Shown piece by piece: positions 14,884 through 23,665 of a DNA stretch of 58,452 bases. Below the pieces are notes generated by a model. That model saw only the letters and a program-made list of their open reading frames with translations. It was not told the DNA's origin and ran no database searches. Numbering within the stretch: the stretch's first letter is position 1; every line of letters begins with the position of its first letter. Origin of the DNA: Rathayibacter sp. SD072 (GTDB taxonomy: Bacteria > Actinomycetota > Actinomycetes > Actinomycetales > Microbacteriaceae); NCBI RefSeq assembly GCF_017355185.1, contig NZ_JADILJ010000023.1, positions 1 through 58,452 on the forward strand, in the 5' to 3' direction. The position numbers and the translations under genes are program-made.

Positions 14884-15183
14884 ATGTCCGAGATCACGGC
14901 CGAGACGGTCGCCCATCTGGCCCAGCTGGCCAGGATCGACCTCACACCCGAGGAGATCCAGAACATGACGCGGGAGCTCGGCCAGATCGTCGACTCCGTG
15001 GCCGCGGTCCAGGCCGTCGCCACCCCCGACGTCCCGGCGACCAGCCACCCCATCCCGCTCGAGAACGTCTTCCGCCCCGACGTGGTCGGCGAGACGCTCA
15101 CCCGCGAGCAGGCCCTCTCCGGCGCCCCCGAGCACGACGGCAGCCGCTTCCAGGTGTCCGCGATCCTGGGGGAGGAGCAGTGA
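14884..15183 (+). CDS. gatC: Asp-tRNA(Asn)/Glu-tRNA(Gln) amidotransferase subunit C
   Basis: The 99-residue GatC belt subunit that holds GatA and GatB together. The family is clear from [21 protein letters not shown] at the N-terminus, the [14 protein letters not shown] segment and the short C-terminal tail [13 protein letters not shown]. The ribosome site GGAG lies four bases before the ATG. Its stop overlaps the GTG of gatA by four bases (GTGA). It is the first gene of a tightly coupled gatC-gatA-gatB operon. Confidence 0.97.
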   Translation: MSEITAETVAHLAQLARIDLTPEEIQNMTRELGQIVDSVAAVQAVATPDVPATSHPIPLENVFRPDVVGETLTREQALSGAPEHDGSRFQVSAILGEEQ

Positions 15184-16727
15184 GCGCGCACGGCCAGGAG
15201 ATCATCCGCCTGAGCGCCTCGGCGCTCTCCGAGAGGCTCGTCGACGGGTCGATCTCGTCCACGGAGGCGACCCGCGCGCACCTCGACCGCATCGCGTCGG
15301 TCGACTCCGCGGTGCACGCGTTCCTGCACGTGGCCGAGGAGGCCGCGGTCGGCACCGCCGCCGAGATCGACCGCCGCCGCGCAGCGGGGGAGTCCCTCCA
15401 CTCGCTCGCCGGGATCCCGCTGGCCGTCAAGGACGTCATCGTCACGAACGACATGCCGACCACCAGCGGCTCGCGGATCCTCGAGGGCTGGCGCCCGCCG
15501 TACGACGCGACCGTCATGACGAAGGTCCGCGCCGCCGGGCTGGTGCCGATCGGCAAGACCAACATGGACGAGTTCGCGATGGGCTCGACCACCGAGCGCT
15601 CCGCGTACGGACCCACGCACAACCCGTGGGACCTCGATCGCATCCCCGGCGGCTCCGGCGGAGGCTCCGCCGCGGCCGTCGCGAGCTACGAGGCGCCGCT
15701 CGCCCTCGGTTCCGACACCGGTGGCTCGATCCGCCAGCCCGCGCACGTCACCGGCACCGTCGGCGTCAAGCCGACCTACGGCGGCGTCTCGCGCTACGGA
15801 GCGATCGCACTCGCGTCGAGCCTCGACCAGATCGGCCCCGTCTCGCGGACCGTCCTCGATTCCGCCCTGCTGCACGACGTGATCGCCGGGCACGACCCGC
15901 GCGACTCCACCTCCCTCCGCGACACCTGGCCCTCCTTCGCCGACGCGGTGCGCCGCGCCGACGTCACGGGGATGCGCATCGGCGTCCTCAAGGAGCTCGA
16001 CGGCGGCGAGGGCTTCCAGCCCGGTGTCCTCGCGCGCTTCCACGAGGCCCTCGCGGTGCTCGAGAAGGCCGGAGCCGAGATCGTCGAGGTGAGCGCCCCG
16101 AGCATCGAGCACGCGGTCGCCGCCTACTACTTGATCCTGCCGGCTGAGGCGTCCAGCAACCTCGCGAAGTTCGACTCCGTCCGCTTCGGCCTCCGGGTCA
16201 CCCCGAAGGGCGGCGGCACGGTCGAGCAGGTCATGGCGGCCACCCGTGAGCAGGGCTTCGGACCCGAGGTCAAGCGCCGCATCATCCTCGGCACCTACGC
16301 GCTCTCGGCCGGCTACTACGACGCCTACTACGGCAGCGCCCAGAAGGTGCGCACGCTCGTCCAGCGCGACTTCGACGCGGCGTTCGCCTCCGTGGACGTC
16401 ATCGCGTCGCCGACCGCGCCGACCACCGCCTACCGTCTCGGCGAGAAGCTCGACGATCCGCTGGCGATGTACCGCGGCGACATCGCGACCATTCCCGCCA
16501 ACCTCGCCGGCATCCCCGGCATCTCCGTTCCCGCGGGACTCGCCGACGAGGACGGGCTGCCGGTCGGCATCCAGTTCCTCGCCCCCGCCCGCGAGGACGT
16601 CCGTCTCTACACCGTCGGTGGAGCGCTCGAGGCCCTGCTCGAGGAGCACTGGGGTCACCCGCTCCTCGCGAAGGCCCCCGATCTCGCTCCCGCCGAGCAG
16701 TTCGCCTCCGAGGAAGGTGCCGTCTGA
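15180..16727 (+). CDS. gatA: Asp-tRNA(Asn)/Glu-tRNA(Gln) amidotransferase subunit A
   Basis: Amidase-signature glutaminase of the GatCAB complex. It releases ammonia from glutamine and feeds it to GatB for amidation of Glu-tRNA(Gln) and, where needed, Asp-tRNA(Asn). It has 515 residues. The Ser-cisSer-Lys triad is K84 (PLAVKDVI), S159 ([13 protein letters not shown]) and S183 ([11 protein letters not shown]), with spacings matching Staphylococcus GatA. The GTG start overlaps the gatC stop, and its own TGA shares a base with the gatB ATG, so the three subunits should be made in step. Confidence 0.97.
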   Translation: MSAHGQEIIRLSASALSERLVDGSISSTEATRAHLDRIASVDSAVHAFLHVAEEAAVGTAAEIDRRRAAGESLHSLAGIPLAVKDVIVTNDMPTTSGSRILEGWRPPYDATVMTKVRAAGLVPIGKTNMDEFAMGSTTERSAYGPTHNPWDLDRIPGGSGGGSAAAVASYEAPLALGSDTGGSIRQPAHVTGTVGVKPTYGGVSRYGAIALASSLDQIGPVSRTVLDSALLHDVIAGHDPRDSTSLRDTWPSFADAVRRADVTGMRIGVLKELDGGEGFQPGVLARFHEALAVLEKAGAEIVEVSAPSIEHAVAAYYLILPAEASSNLAKFDSVRFGLRVTPKGGGTVEQVMAATREQGFGPEVKRRIILGTYALSAGYYDAYYGSAQKVRTLVQRDFDAAFASVDVIASPTAPTTAYRLGEKLDDPLAMYRGDIATIPANLAGIPGISVPAGLADEDGLPVGIQFLAPAREDVRLYTVGGALEALLEEHWGHPLLAKAPDLAPAEQFASEEGAV

Positions 16728-18241
16728 TGGCCTCCGCGCACACGTCCGTCCCCGAGCTCATGGACTACGACGAGGTCTTCGAGCGCTTCGAGCCGGTCCT
16801 CGGCTTCGAGGTGCACATCGAGCTCAACACGAAGACCAAGATGTTCTCGGACGCGCCGAACGAGTTCGGCTCCGAGCCGAACACGAACGTCACCCCGGTC
16901 GACCTCGGGCTCCCGGGTTCGCTCCCGGTCGTCAACGAGCAGGCCGTCCGGTACTCGATCAGCCTGGGGCTGGCCCTCGGCTGCTCGATCGCGCCGTCGA
17001 GCCGCTTCGCCCGGAAGAACTACTTCTACCCTGACCTCGCGAAGAACTACCAGATCTCGCAGTTCGACGAGCCGATCGCGTTCGAGGGCTCGGTCGAGGT
17101 CGAGCTGGCCGACGGCACGCTCGTCGACATCCCGATCGAGCGCGCGCACATGGAGGAGGACGCCGGCAAGCTGACGCACGTCGGCGGGTCCACCGGCCGC
17201 ATCCAGGGTGCCGAGTACTCGCTCGTCGACTACAACCGCGCGGGCGTCCCCCTCGTCGAGATCGTCACCAAGCCGATCTTCGGTGCCGGGAAGAACGCCC
17301 CGGAGTTCGCCAAGGCCTACGTGGCGACCATCCGCGACATCGTCCTCGCGCTCGGGATCTCCGACGCGAAGATGGAGCGCGGCAACCTCCGCTGCGACGC
17401 CAACGTCTCGCTCCGCCCCTGGGGCCAGGAGAAGCTCGGCACCCGCACCGAGACGAAGAACGTCAACTCCCTCCGCTCCGTCGAGCGCGCGGTCCGCTAC
17501 GAGATCCAGCGCCAGGCGGCGATCCTCGCCGCCGGCGGCACGATCACGCAGGAGACGCGCCACTGGCACGAGGACACCGGCCGCACCTCGGCCGGTCGCC
17601 CCAAGAGCGACGCGGACGACTACCGCTACTTCCCGGAGCCCGACCTGCTGCCGGTCGTACCCTCGCCGGAACTGATCGAGGAGCTGCGCGCCGCGCTCCC
17701 CGAGAAGCCGGCCGCCCGCCGTCGCCGCCTCAAGGCCGACTGGGGCTTCACCGACCTCGAGTTCCAGGACGTCGCGAACAGCGGTCTGCTCGTCGAGATC
17801 ACCGAGACGGTCGCCGCCGGAGCGACTCCGCAGGCCGCCCGCAAGTGGTGGACCGGGGAAGTCGCTCGGCTCGCCAACGCGGCGGGTCAGGATCCGTCCG
17901 CGCTCGTCACGCCGACGCAGGTGGCCGAGCTGGCCGGGCTCGTCGAGAGCGGGACGCTCACCGACCGCCTCGCCCGCGAGGTGCTGCAGGGCGTCGTCGC
18001 CGGCGAGGGCACGCCCCAGGAGGTCGTCGACGCTCGCGGGCTCGCCGTCGTCTCGGATGACGGAGCGCTCATCGCGGCCATCGACACGGCCCTGGCCTCG
18101 CAGCCCGACGTGCTCGCCAAGATCCGCGACGGCAAGGTGCAGGCGGCCGGTGCCGTGATCGGCGCCGTGATGAAGGCCATGAAGGGCCAGGCCGACGCCG
18201 CTCGCGTGCGCGAGCTGGTGCTGGAGCGCGCCGCCGGCTGA
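16727..18241 (+). CDS. gatB: Asp-tRNA(Asn)/Glu-tRNA(Gln) amidotransferase subunit B
   Basis: The kinase/amidase-acceptor subunit, which phosphorylates the misacylated aminoacyl group and amidates it. It has 504 residues. The GatB signature region is [21 protein letters not shown] near the N-terminus, followed by [17 protein letters not shown] and [18 protein letters not shown]. The C-terminal third is the helical YqeY-like tRNA-binding region ([16 protein letters not shown] to [17 protein letters not shown]-type residues). It starts in the overlap TGATG with gatA. Confidence 0.97.
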   Translation: MASAHTSVPELMDYDEVFERFEPVLGFEVHIELNTKTKMFSDAPNEFGSEPNTNVTPVDLGLPGSLPVVNEQAVRYSISLGLALGCSIAPSSRFARKNYFYPDLAKNYQISQFDEPIAFEGSVEVELADGTLVDIPIERAHMEEDAGKLTHVGGSTGRIQGAEYSLVDYNRAGVPLVEIVTKPIFGAGKNAPEFAKAYVATIRDIVLALGISDAKMERGNLRCDANVSLRPWGQEKLGTRTETKNVNSLRSVERAVRYEIQRQAAILAAGGTITQETRHWHEDTGRTSAGRPKSDADDYRYFPEPDLLPVVPSPELIEELRAALPEKPAARRRRLKADWGFTDLEFQDVANSGLLVEITETVAAGATPQAARKWWTGEVARLANAAGQDPSALVTPTQVAELAGLVESGTLTDRLAREVLQGVVAGEGTPQEVVDARGLAVVSDDGALIAAIDTALASQPDVLAKIRDGKVQAAGAVIGAVMKAMKGQADAARVRELVLERAAG

Positions 18242-18268
18242 GCCGGTGCGCGAGGAGCGGAGGAGACG

Positions 18269-19279
18269 ATGAGCGACGAGCCCGAGGTCTCCTCCGTTCC
18301 CGCGCGGCTCGATCTGCCGAGCGGAGGCTTCCTGCGTCCGCTGGTGTCCAGCGATGCCGAGCTGCTCCGCGGAGTGATCGGGGAGCGGCGGGCGTGGCTC
18401 GCGGCGCTCCTCCCCGAGGGCTCCGAGGCCGCCGAGCCCGAGGACGACGTCCGTGCGCTCCGCTCCCTCGAGTCCGCTGCCCGGGACGGACGCGTGCACG
18501 CCTTCCTCCTGGTCGACGAGACCTGGACCACAGCGATCGGCGCGCTGAGCGTCGTCCCCGGGCCGGGGCGGACCGCGTCGGCGTCTTGGTGGGTGGTGCC
18601 CGAGCTGCGCGGCTCCCGGGTGGAGGAGGAGCTCGACGCGTTCACGCGGCGCTGGCTCCTCACCCGCTGGCCGTTCGACGAGGTCGAGACACCCGACAAC
18701 CACCCTGAGGATCCGGCCGCCCTGGCCGGCGCGAACCTCCTCGCCGTCCTGCCGGACGAGCCCGAGCGCACCCCGCTGCCCGAGCCCGACCTCGAGGCGG
18801 CTCGGCGACTGTGGTCCGAGTACCCCGGCTCCGGGCCCTCGCCCCTGCCTCCCGTCGAGTCGTTCGGCGACTCCGTCCAGCTCGCGGACGAACTCCTCGA
18901 GCTGGTCCGGCGCGGGGTCAAGACGGCCACCGCGTCGCTCGTCGGCCAGGAGCCCGTTCCCGCGGCGGGGGACCACTGGATCGTCTGCGACGGCGCGGGC
19001 GTCCCCCGCCTCGTGCTGCGCAGCGACGAGGTGCGGGTCGCTCCGCTCGACTCGGTCGACGACGTGTTCGCCTGGGCCGAGGGGGAGGGCGACCGCTCCC
19101 GGGAGTCGTGGCTGCAGGGGCATCGCCGGTACTTCGCCCGCGAGGACCCGGAGTCGCCCCTCGACCGGGTCGTCTTCGAGCGCTTCCGCGTGGTCTGGCC
19201 CCAGGGCGATGCCGACCGAGCGGCGGCTTTCCTCCGAAGCCCGGCGGCGACCTCCCCGGATCGACGCCCGCCCGGCTGA
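18269..19279 (+). CDS. GNAT-like / ASCH-domain fusion protein
   Basis: A 336-residue cytoplasmic protein with two parts. Residues about 15-155 resemble a divergent GNAT acetyltransferase (LRPLVSSDAELLRG, then AIGALSVVPG and SASWWVVPELRG). Residues about 195-320 are an ASCH domain of the YhfF type (VESFGDSVQLADELLELVRRGVKTATASL, then GDHWIVCDGAGVPRLVLR and WLQGHRRYFARE). ASCH domains bind RNA or nucleotide-like ligands, and related ones hydrolyse N4-acetylcytidine. The substrate here is unknown. The ATG has GGAGGAG-like purines upstream and lies 27 bp after gatB, so it may be read from the gat operon. Confidence 0.75.
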   Translation: MSDEPEVSSVPARLDLPSGGFLRPLVSSDAELLRGVIGERRAWLAALLPEGSEAAEPEDDVRALRSLESAARDGRVHAFLLVDETWTTAIGALSVVPGPGRTASASWWVVPELRGSRVEEELDAFTRRWLLTRWPFDEVETPDNHPEDPAALAGANLLAVLPDEPERTPLPEPDLEAARRLWSEYPGSGPSPLPPVESFGDSVQLADELLELVRRGVKTATASLVGQEPVPAAGDHWIVCDGAGVPRLVLRSDEVRVAPLDSVDDVFAWAEGEGDRSRESWLQGHRRYFAREDPESPLDRVVFERFRVVWPQGDADRAAAFLRSPAATSPDRRPPG

Positions 19280-19353
19280 TCTCGGGGTGGCGCACTCGTC
19301 TCTCGGGGGTTCCCCGGATGCCGCTCCCAGCGGCCCTGCGCCAGAGTGGAGTC

Positions 19354-19533
19354 ATGTCCACTCTCGTTCGCCCTCGTCAGGGCAAGATCATCGCCGGCGT
19401 CTGCGTCGGACTCGCGAACCGCTTCGGCTGGAGCCCGTTCCTCGTCCGACTCCTCTTCGTGCTCTCCTGCCTGCTCCCCGGCCCGCAGATCATCGCTTAC
19501 CTCATCATGTGGATCGTCATCCCGAAGAAGTGA
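19354..19533 (+). CDS. PspC-domain mini membrane protein
   Basis: A 59-residue protein that is essentially one PspC domain. It has a positively charged N-terminal loop (LVRPRQGKIIAGVCVGLANRF), an amphipathic stretch and one transmembrane helix at about residues 40-56 (PQIIAYLIMWIVIPKK). IAGVCVGLA followed by W and a LLF segment is the family signature. It has no toxin, kinase or other fused domain. PspC proteins sit in the cytoplasmic membrane and take part in envelope-stress responses in some bacteria; its role here is not known. The ATG choice is the only one that keeps the whole domain. Confidence 0.85.
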   Translation: MSTLVRPRQGKIIAGVCVGLANRFGWSPFLVRLLFVLSCLLPGPQIIAYLIMWIVIPKK

Positions 19534-19646
19534 CCGACGGCGGCCCCGCGTGGAGCGTGCACTGAGCGGATGCTCAGGACACGTGGGTGCGCGGGGCCTA
19601 CGGTGGCGGTGTGCGACCGCCTCCCGGCGGCGCCGAGGAGGAGATC

Positions 19647-20339
19647 ATGGGATTCCTGGACCGACTGCTGGGGCGCGAGGAGCGCCCCGAGGACGCGCGA
19701 CGCGACTCCGGCTACGGCGCGGCGGCCAACGGGCGGCAGCCTGCGTACGGCACCCCGCCCGGCCGTCCTGCCCGCAGCGAGGACGACATCGCGATCGAGC
19801 GCTACCGCTATCTGCTCCGCACAGCCCCGCCCGAAGCGCTCGAACAGGTGCACCGCGAGGCCTTCGAGCAGCTGACCCCCGAGCAGCGCAAGCAGGTCTT
19901 CCGCGAGCTCAGCGAGGGCGCTCCCGTGGGCGACGCGCCGCGCAGCGACGACCCCCAGGCCCTCGCACAGTCGGCCACGCGGAGCGAGCTGCGCCAGCCC
20001 GGCTTCATGGAGCGCCGCTTCGCCGGCGGTCAGGGCGGCGCGATGGGCGCCGGAGGCATGGGCTTCGGCGGGGTCCTCGCCTCGTCGATGCTCGGCACCA
20101 TCGCGGGCTTCGCGATCGGATCCGCGATCGCCGGTGCGTTCCTCCCGGACGCCGGCGGCGAGTACGCGGGTGGTGAGGGCGGCGACGGCGGTGAGGGCGG
20201 CGACGGCGGTGAGGGCGGCGACGCTGGAGCCGAGGGCGGCGACGCCGGAGCCGGAGCCGACGGCGGTGGCGACTACGGCGGGGACTTCGGGGGCGGTGGC
20301 GACTTCGGCGGCGGCGACTTCGGCGGATTCGACATCTGA
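19647..20339 (+). CDS. Gly/Asp-rich hypothetical protein
   Basis: A 230-residue protein I do not recognise. It starts MGFLDRLLGRE, then has a polar region, a helical region (IAIERYRYLLRTAPPEALEQ and FEQLTPEQRKQVFREL, about residues 55-95), then a Gly/Ala hydrophobic segment (about 135-165, GTIAGFAIGSAIAGAFL). It ends with about 70 residues of almost only Gly, Asp, Glu and Ala. The tail includes GGEGGDG units encoded by an 18-bp repeat and closes in GGDFGGFDI. I chose ATG 19647 because GAGGAG lies eight bases upstream. Similar tails exist in actinobacterial proteins of unknown function; a membrane-associated or aggregating role is only a guess. Confidence 0.8.
   Translation: MGFLDRLLGREERPEDARRDSGYGAAANGRQPAYGTPPGRPARSEDDIAIERYRYLLRTAPPEALEQVHREAFEQLTPEQRKQVFRELSEGAPVGDAPRSDDPQALAQSATRSELRQPGFMERRFAGGQGGAMGAGGMGFGGVLASSMLGTIAGFAIGSAIAGAFLPDAGGEYAGGEGGDGGEGGDGGEGGDAGAEGGDAGAGADGGGDYGGDFGGGGDFGGGDFGGFDI
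20172..20222 (+). repeat. 18-bp tandem coding repeat, about 2.8 copies
   Basis: GGTGAGGGCGGCGACGGC is repeated twice exactly and then for 15 more bases before a GCT change. Each unit codes for GEGGDG. Copy-number slippage here would only lengthen or shorten the acidic glycine tail of the host gene. Confidence 0.9.
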
Positions 20340-20364
20340 CCCGGCCGCGCCCCAGGGCGAACGA

Positions 20365-20403
20365 CGAGGCCCCCGGCCCGCGCGAGCGGAACCGGGGGCC
20401 TCG
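20365..20403. terminator. Bidirectional hairpin terminator
   Basis: Perfect 12-bp arms CGAGGCCCCCGG and CCGGGGGCCTCG with a 15-nt loop, between the convergent Gly/Asp-rich gene and the acyl-CoA ligase gene. There is no U tract, as is common in high-GC genomes. Confidence 0.7.
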
Positions 20404-20422
20404 CGCCGTCCCGCCGGGAGGT

Positions 20423-22108
20423 TCAGCTCTCGTCGACGAGGCGGGCCTTCACCTCGCGGCGCAGCACCTTGCCGATCATGTTCGTCGGCAGCTCGTCGAT
20501 GACGACGATCCGCTTCGGCACCTTGTACGGAGTCAGCGCCTCCCGGACCACGGCCCGGGCGTGGGCCTCGTCGAAGTCCGCGCCGGGCTCGAGGACGACG
20601 GCCGCGGCGACGATCTCGCCGCTGCGCGCGTCGGGCAGTCCCACGACGGCCGCGTCGTGCACGGACGGGAGCCGGCGCAGCACCTCCTCCACCTCGGACG
20701 GCGAGACGTTGAAGCCGCCGGTGATGATCAGCTCCTTGATGCGGTCGACGAGGCTGACGAAGCCGTCCTCGTCGATCGTGGCGATGTCGCCCGTGCGGAA
20801 CCAGCCCTCGCTCGTGAACGCGTCGGCGGTCTCCTCGGGCTTGCGGTGGTAGCCGCGGAACACCTGCGGTCCGCGCACGATCAGCTCGCCCTGCTCCCCG
20901 GGGGCGACGTCGACGGTCGAATTCTCGGGATCGACGATGCGGACGTCCGTCCCGGGCAACGGCAGACCCACGGTGCCTGCACGGCGCGAGGTGCTGACGG
21001 GATTGGCCATGAGCACCGGAGAGGTCTCCGACAGTCCGTACCCCTCGACGAGCGTGCCGCCGGTCTGCTCCTCGAAGCGGGCGACCAGCGACGGGTCGAG
21101 CGGCATCGCGCCCGAGATCGCGATCTCGATGCCCTGCAGCGAGACGCCCTTCTCCCGGGCCCGGGCGGCCAGGCGCTCGGCGATCGGGGGAACGGCGGGG
21201 AGGAACGTCGCCGGGTGCTTCCGCACGACCTTCAGCACGAGGTCCGGGTCGAACTTGGGGAACAGCACGAGGCGCGCCCCCATGCTCATCGCGAACGTGA
21301 GGCAGAGGGTGAGCCCGTAGGCGTGGAACATGGGCAGGACCGCGTAGACGACGCAGTCGCCCCGACGCACCTGCGGCACCCATGCGCGCGACTGCGCCGC
21401 GTTGGCGGTGAGGTTGCGGTGGGTGAGCTCGGCACCCTTGGGCGTTCCGGTGGTGCCGCTCGTGTACTGGATCACCGCGAGGTCGTCTGCAGTGGGCCGG
21501 GGATGGGCGGGATCGATCCTGCGGCGGAGCAGGGAGTCCCACTCCACGGCGCCGCGCACGCGTCCGGTCAGCGCGGCCCGCGATTCCCGTGCCTTGCGGA
21601 TCGGCAGGCGGAGAGCCGCGCGCATCGGAGCGGGCATGGCGCGCGTGAGGTCGACCGCGACCACGGTCTCGACCCCGAGGTCGGCGGGCAGCTCCTGCAC
21701 CAGGGGCGCCACGCGGTCCCACGCGATGGCGACGCGGGCTCCATGGTCCTCGAACTGGTGGCGCAGCTCCCGCGGCGTGTAGAGCGGGTTGTGCTCCACG
21801 ACGACAGCCCCCAGCCGGAGGACCGCGTAGAAGGCGATCACGTGCTGAGGGCAGTTGGGCAGGATGAGCGCGACCGGATCGCCCTCGCGGACGCCGAGTC
21901 GGCGCAGACCCTCCGCGACGCGCTCCACGTCGTCGGCCAGCTGCGCGTAGCTGGTGGACCGGCCGAAGAACTCGAGGGCCACCTTCTCGGGATAGCGCTC
22001 GGCCGACTCCGTGACGATGTCGAGGAGCGAGCCCTCGGGAGGCTCCAGCTCGGTCGGCACGCCGGGTGCGTAGCTCCGGATCCAGGGACGGGGCGCGTGG
22101 CTGCTCAC
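20423..22108 (-). CDS. Long-chain fatty-acid--CoA ligase (AMP-forming, FadD type)
   Basis: Activates a carboxylic acid, probably a fatty acid, to its acyl-CoA via acyl-AMP. It has 561 residues. Motifs are A3 YTSGTTGTPKGAELTHRN, A5 GYGLSETSPV, A7/A8 WFRTGDIATIDEDGFVSLVDR with IKELIITGGFNV, and the A10 lysine in PTNMIGKVLRRE. The frame opens at two GTG codons further upstream (22117, 22114). I prefer GTG 22108 because a TAGAGT -10 box ends 7 nt before it and overlaps the earlier codons, which fits a leaderless start VSSHAPRPW. The exact chain-length preference cannot be read from sequence. It is a single-gene unit between two hairpins. Confidence 0.9.
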   Translation of the reverse strand: MSSHAPRPWIRSYAPGVPTELEPPEGSLLDIVTESAERYPEKVALEFFGRSTSYAQLADDVERVAEGLRRLGVREGDPVALILPNCPQHVIAFYAVLRLGAVVVEHNPLYTPRELRHQFEDHGARVAIAWDRVAPLVQELPADLGVETVVAVDLTRAMPAPMRAALRLPIRKARESRAALTGRVRGAVEWDSLLRRRIDPAHPRPTADDLAVIQYTSGTTGTPKGAELTHRNLTANAAQSRAWVPQVRRGDCVVYAVLPMFHAYGLTLCLTFAMSMGARLVLFPKFDPDLVLKVVRKHPATFLPAVPPIAERLAARAREKGVSLQGIEIAISGAMPLDPSLVARFEEQTGGTLVEGYGLSETSPVLMANPVSTSRRAGTVGLPLPGTDVRIVDPENSTVDVAPGEQGELIVRGPQVFRGYHRKPEETADAFTSEGWFRTGDIATIDEDGFVSLVDRIKELIITGGFNVSPSEVEEVLRRLPSVHDAAVVGLPDARSGEIVAAAVVLEPGADFDEAHARAVVREALTPYKVPKRIVVIDELPTNMIGKVLRREVKARLVDES

Positions 22109-22115
22109 CCGCACC

Positions 22116-22121
22116 ACTCTA
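22116..22121 (-). promoter_or_regulatory. -10 box of the acyl-CoA ligase gene
   Basis: TAGAGT on the minus strand, 7 nt before GTG 22108. Two earlier in-frame GTG codons overlap or abut the hexamer and so would not be on the mRNA. Confidence 0.45.
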
Positions 22122-22128
22122 GGTGCAC

Positions 22129-22162
22129 GGGCCGGCGCCGCCCCGAGGGCGGACGCCGGCCC
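22129..22162. terminator. Hairpin terminator downstream of the NAD(P)-binding protein gene
   Basis: Outer arms GGGCCGGCG and CGCCGGCCC plus inner arms CCGCCC and GGGCGG around a CGA loop, with one bulged A. It sits in the 61-bp gap after the stop of the NAD(P)-binding protein gene and just upstream of the ligase -10. Confidence 0.65.
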
Positions 22163-22169
22163 GGAGTGG

Positions 22170-22826
22170 TCAGGCGGTCTGCGCGACGGCGTCCTCGATG
22201 GGCACGTCGCCCGAGACCAGCTCCCAGGTCCGCCCGATCGAGGACGGCTGCTCGAGGACGGCGACCACGACGGCGGCGACGTCCTCGCGGGGGATGCTGC
22301 CGCGCTCGACCTCCTCGCCCAGCGCGATGCGGCCGGTGCCCTCGTCGGTCGTGAGTCCGCCGGGCCGGAGGATCGTCCAGTCGAGGTCGGTGGCCTTCAG
22401 CGCGGTGTCGGCGTCGCGCTTGGCCTCGACGTAGGCGCGCCAGACCTCCTCGGTGTCGTCCGCGAGCGGCTCGTCCACTCCGATCGCGCTGATCTGCACG
22501 AAGCGGCGGATCCCGGCGGCGGCGGCGGCCTCCTGGCTGAGGACCGAGGCGCCGAAGTCGACGGTGCGCTTGCGCTCGATGCCCGAGTCCGGGCCGGCGC
22601 CGGCCGAGAAGACGAGGGCGTCGACGCCCTCGAGCAGTGCGGCGAACTCCTCCGGTGTCGAGCTCTCGAGGTCGTGCACGAGCGGCTCGCCGCCCAGGCG
22701 CACGATGTCCTCGGCGTGCTCGGGATTGCGGATCACTCCGACGGACTCGTGCCCGGCGTCGTACAGCAGGTGCAGGATCTGCTGCCCGACCTTGCCGTGG
22801 GCTCCGATGACGGCGACGCGTGTCAT
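22170..22826 (-). CDS. NAD(P)-binding atypical SDR protein (YwnB/BVR-B-like)
   Basis: A 218-residue Rossmann protein of the NAD(P)H-binding atypical short-chain dehydrogenase group. The nucleotide loop is VAVIGAHGKVGQQILHLL (GxxGxxG form). VFSAGAGPDSG is the second cofactor segment, and FVQISAIGVDEP takes the place of the usual Ser/Tyr region. No YxxxK catalytic pair is clear, and AYVEAKRDAD is the nearest match. LDWTILRPGGLT is the standard C-terminal motif of the group. The substrate is unknown. It follows the TIGR03086 gene on the same strand with a 94-bp gap that holds nothing notable, so they may or may not share a transcript. Confidence 0.85.
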   Translation of the reverse strand: MTRVAVIGAHGKVGQQILHLLYDAGHESVGVIRNPEHAEDIVRLGGEPLVHDLESSTPEEFAALLEGVDALVFSAGAGPDSGIERKRTVDFGASVLSQEAAAAAGIRRFVQISAIGVDEPLADDTEEVWRAYVEAKRDADTALKATDLDWTILRPGGLTTDEGTGRIALGEEVERGSIPREDVAAVVVAVLEQPSSIGRTWELVSGDVPIEDAVAQTA

Positions 22827-22920
22827 GGTCGTTCCTCTCCTCGTCGGGGCGCTGGGCCCCTCTCCTCGTCCGCGCGAGCGGTGGTCCCCTCATCCTGCCC
22901 GCGGCGGATGGGAGCGGCGT

Positions 22921-23514
22921 TCAGGCTGCGAGGCGGTCGTCGCGCCCGGTGATCGCGAGCAGGCGGCGCTGCAGCGGCGCGTCCTCGCCGACGGGCACCG
23001 GCGCGGCGAACAGCCCACTGGCCCGCAGGGTGTCCTCCTGCGGGGCGAAGAGCTCCCAGACGGCCGCGACGAGCTCCTCGTCGAGGGTCTCGTCCGCCCC
23101 GGTCGCGCGCGCCAGGTCCCACGTGTGGATCGTGACGTCCGAGACCTGCTCCCGGACCAGCTCGAGCGCCGTGACGGAGTCGCGTCCGAGGCGCAGGACC
23201 GCGTCGGGGTGGGCGGACGCGGCGGAGGCGCGCGCGTCGGCGGTGACGCGGGTCCACTCGCTGCGGAGATCGCTGGCGACGGGCTCCAGGCGGATCGGGG
23301 ACTCGTCCCCGCCGGACAGGAGCGTGTGCGCCCGCTGCTGCTCGCGGACCACGTGCAGCACCAGCGCGCGGGTGTCCCACTCGGTGTCGGGAGTCGGGGC
23401 GGACCAGTCCTCGACGGCGGCCAGGCGGCTCTCGAAGGCGGCGTGGGCGCGCTGCTGGAGGTCGAGCCAGCGGCTCATCTCGGTGGCGGTGGGGGAGGCG
23501 GGCTCGTGCGTCAT
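22921..23514 (-). CDS. TIGR03086 / maleylpyruvate-isomerase N-terminal (DinB-like) family protein
   Basis: A 197-residue four-helix-bundle protein of the actinobacterial TIGR03086 group, related to mycothiol-dependent enzymes that bind a metal through histidines. The visible family blocks are WSAPTPDTEWDTRALVLHVVREQQRAHTLLSG, VTIHTWDLARATGADETLDEELV and APLQRRLLAITGRDDR. The candidate metal residues are the histidines in LVLHVV and TIHTWD. ATG 23514 has GGAG five bases upstream. The substrate is unknown. It is divergent from dinB across a 151-bp gap that should carry both promoters. Confidence 0.85.
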   Translation of the reverse strand: MTHEPASPTATEMSRWLDLQQRAHAAFESRLAAVEDWSAPTPDTEWDTRALVLHVVREQQRAHTLLSGGDESPIRLEPVASDLRSEWTRVTADARASAASAHPDAVLRLGRDSVTALELVREQVSDVTIHTWDLARATGADETLDEELVAAVWELFAPQEDTLRASGLFAAPVPVGEDAPLQRRLLAITGRDDRLAA

Positions 23515-23665
23515 GTCTTCTCCGGAGCGTCGTCGTCGGTGCTCGGGACAACCGGCGGCGGCCCCGCGCCATTCCCTCGGAGCGGTCGCCGACCGCTCGG
23601 GTCCACGATGTCGGGGGTGCGTGCGAGCATGGCAGGAGGGAACGGCGCAGCGGGCAGGACGGTAC

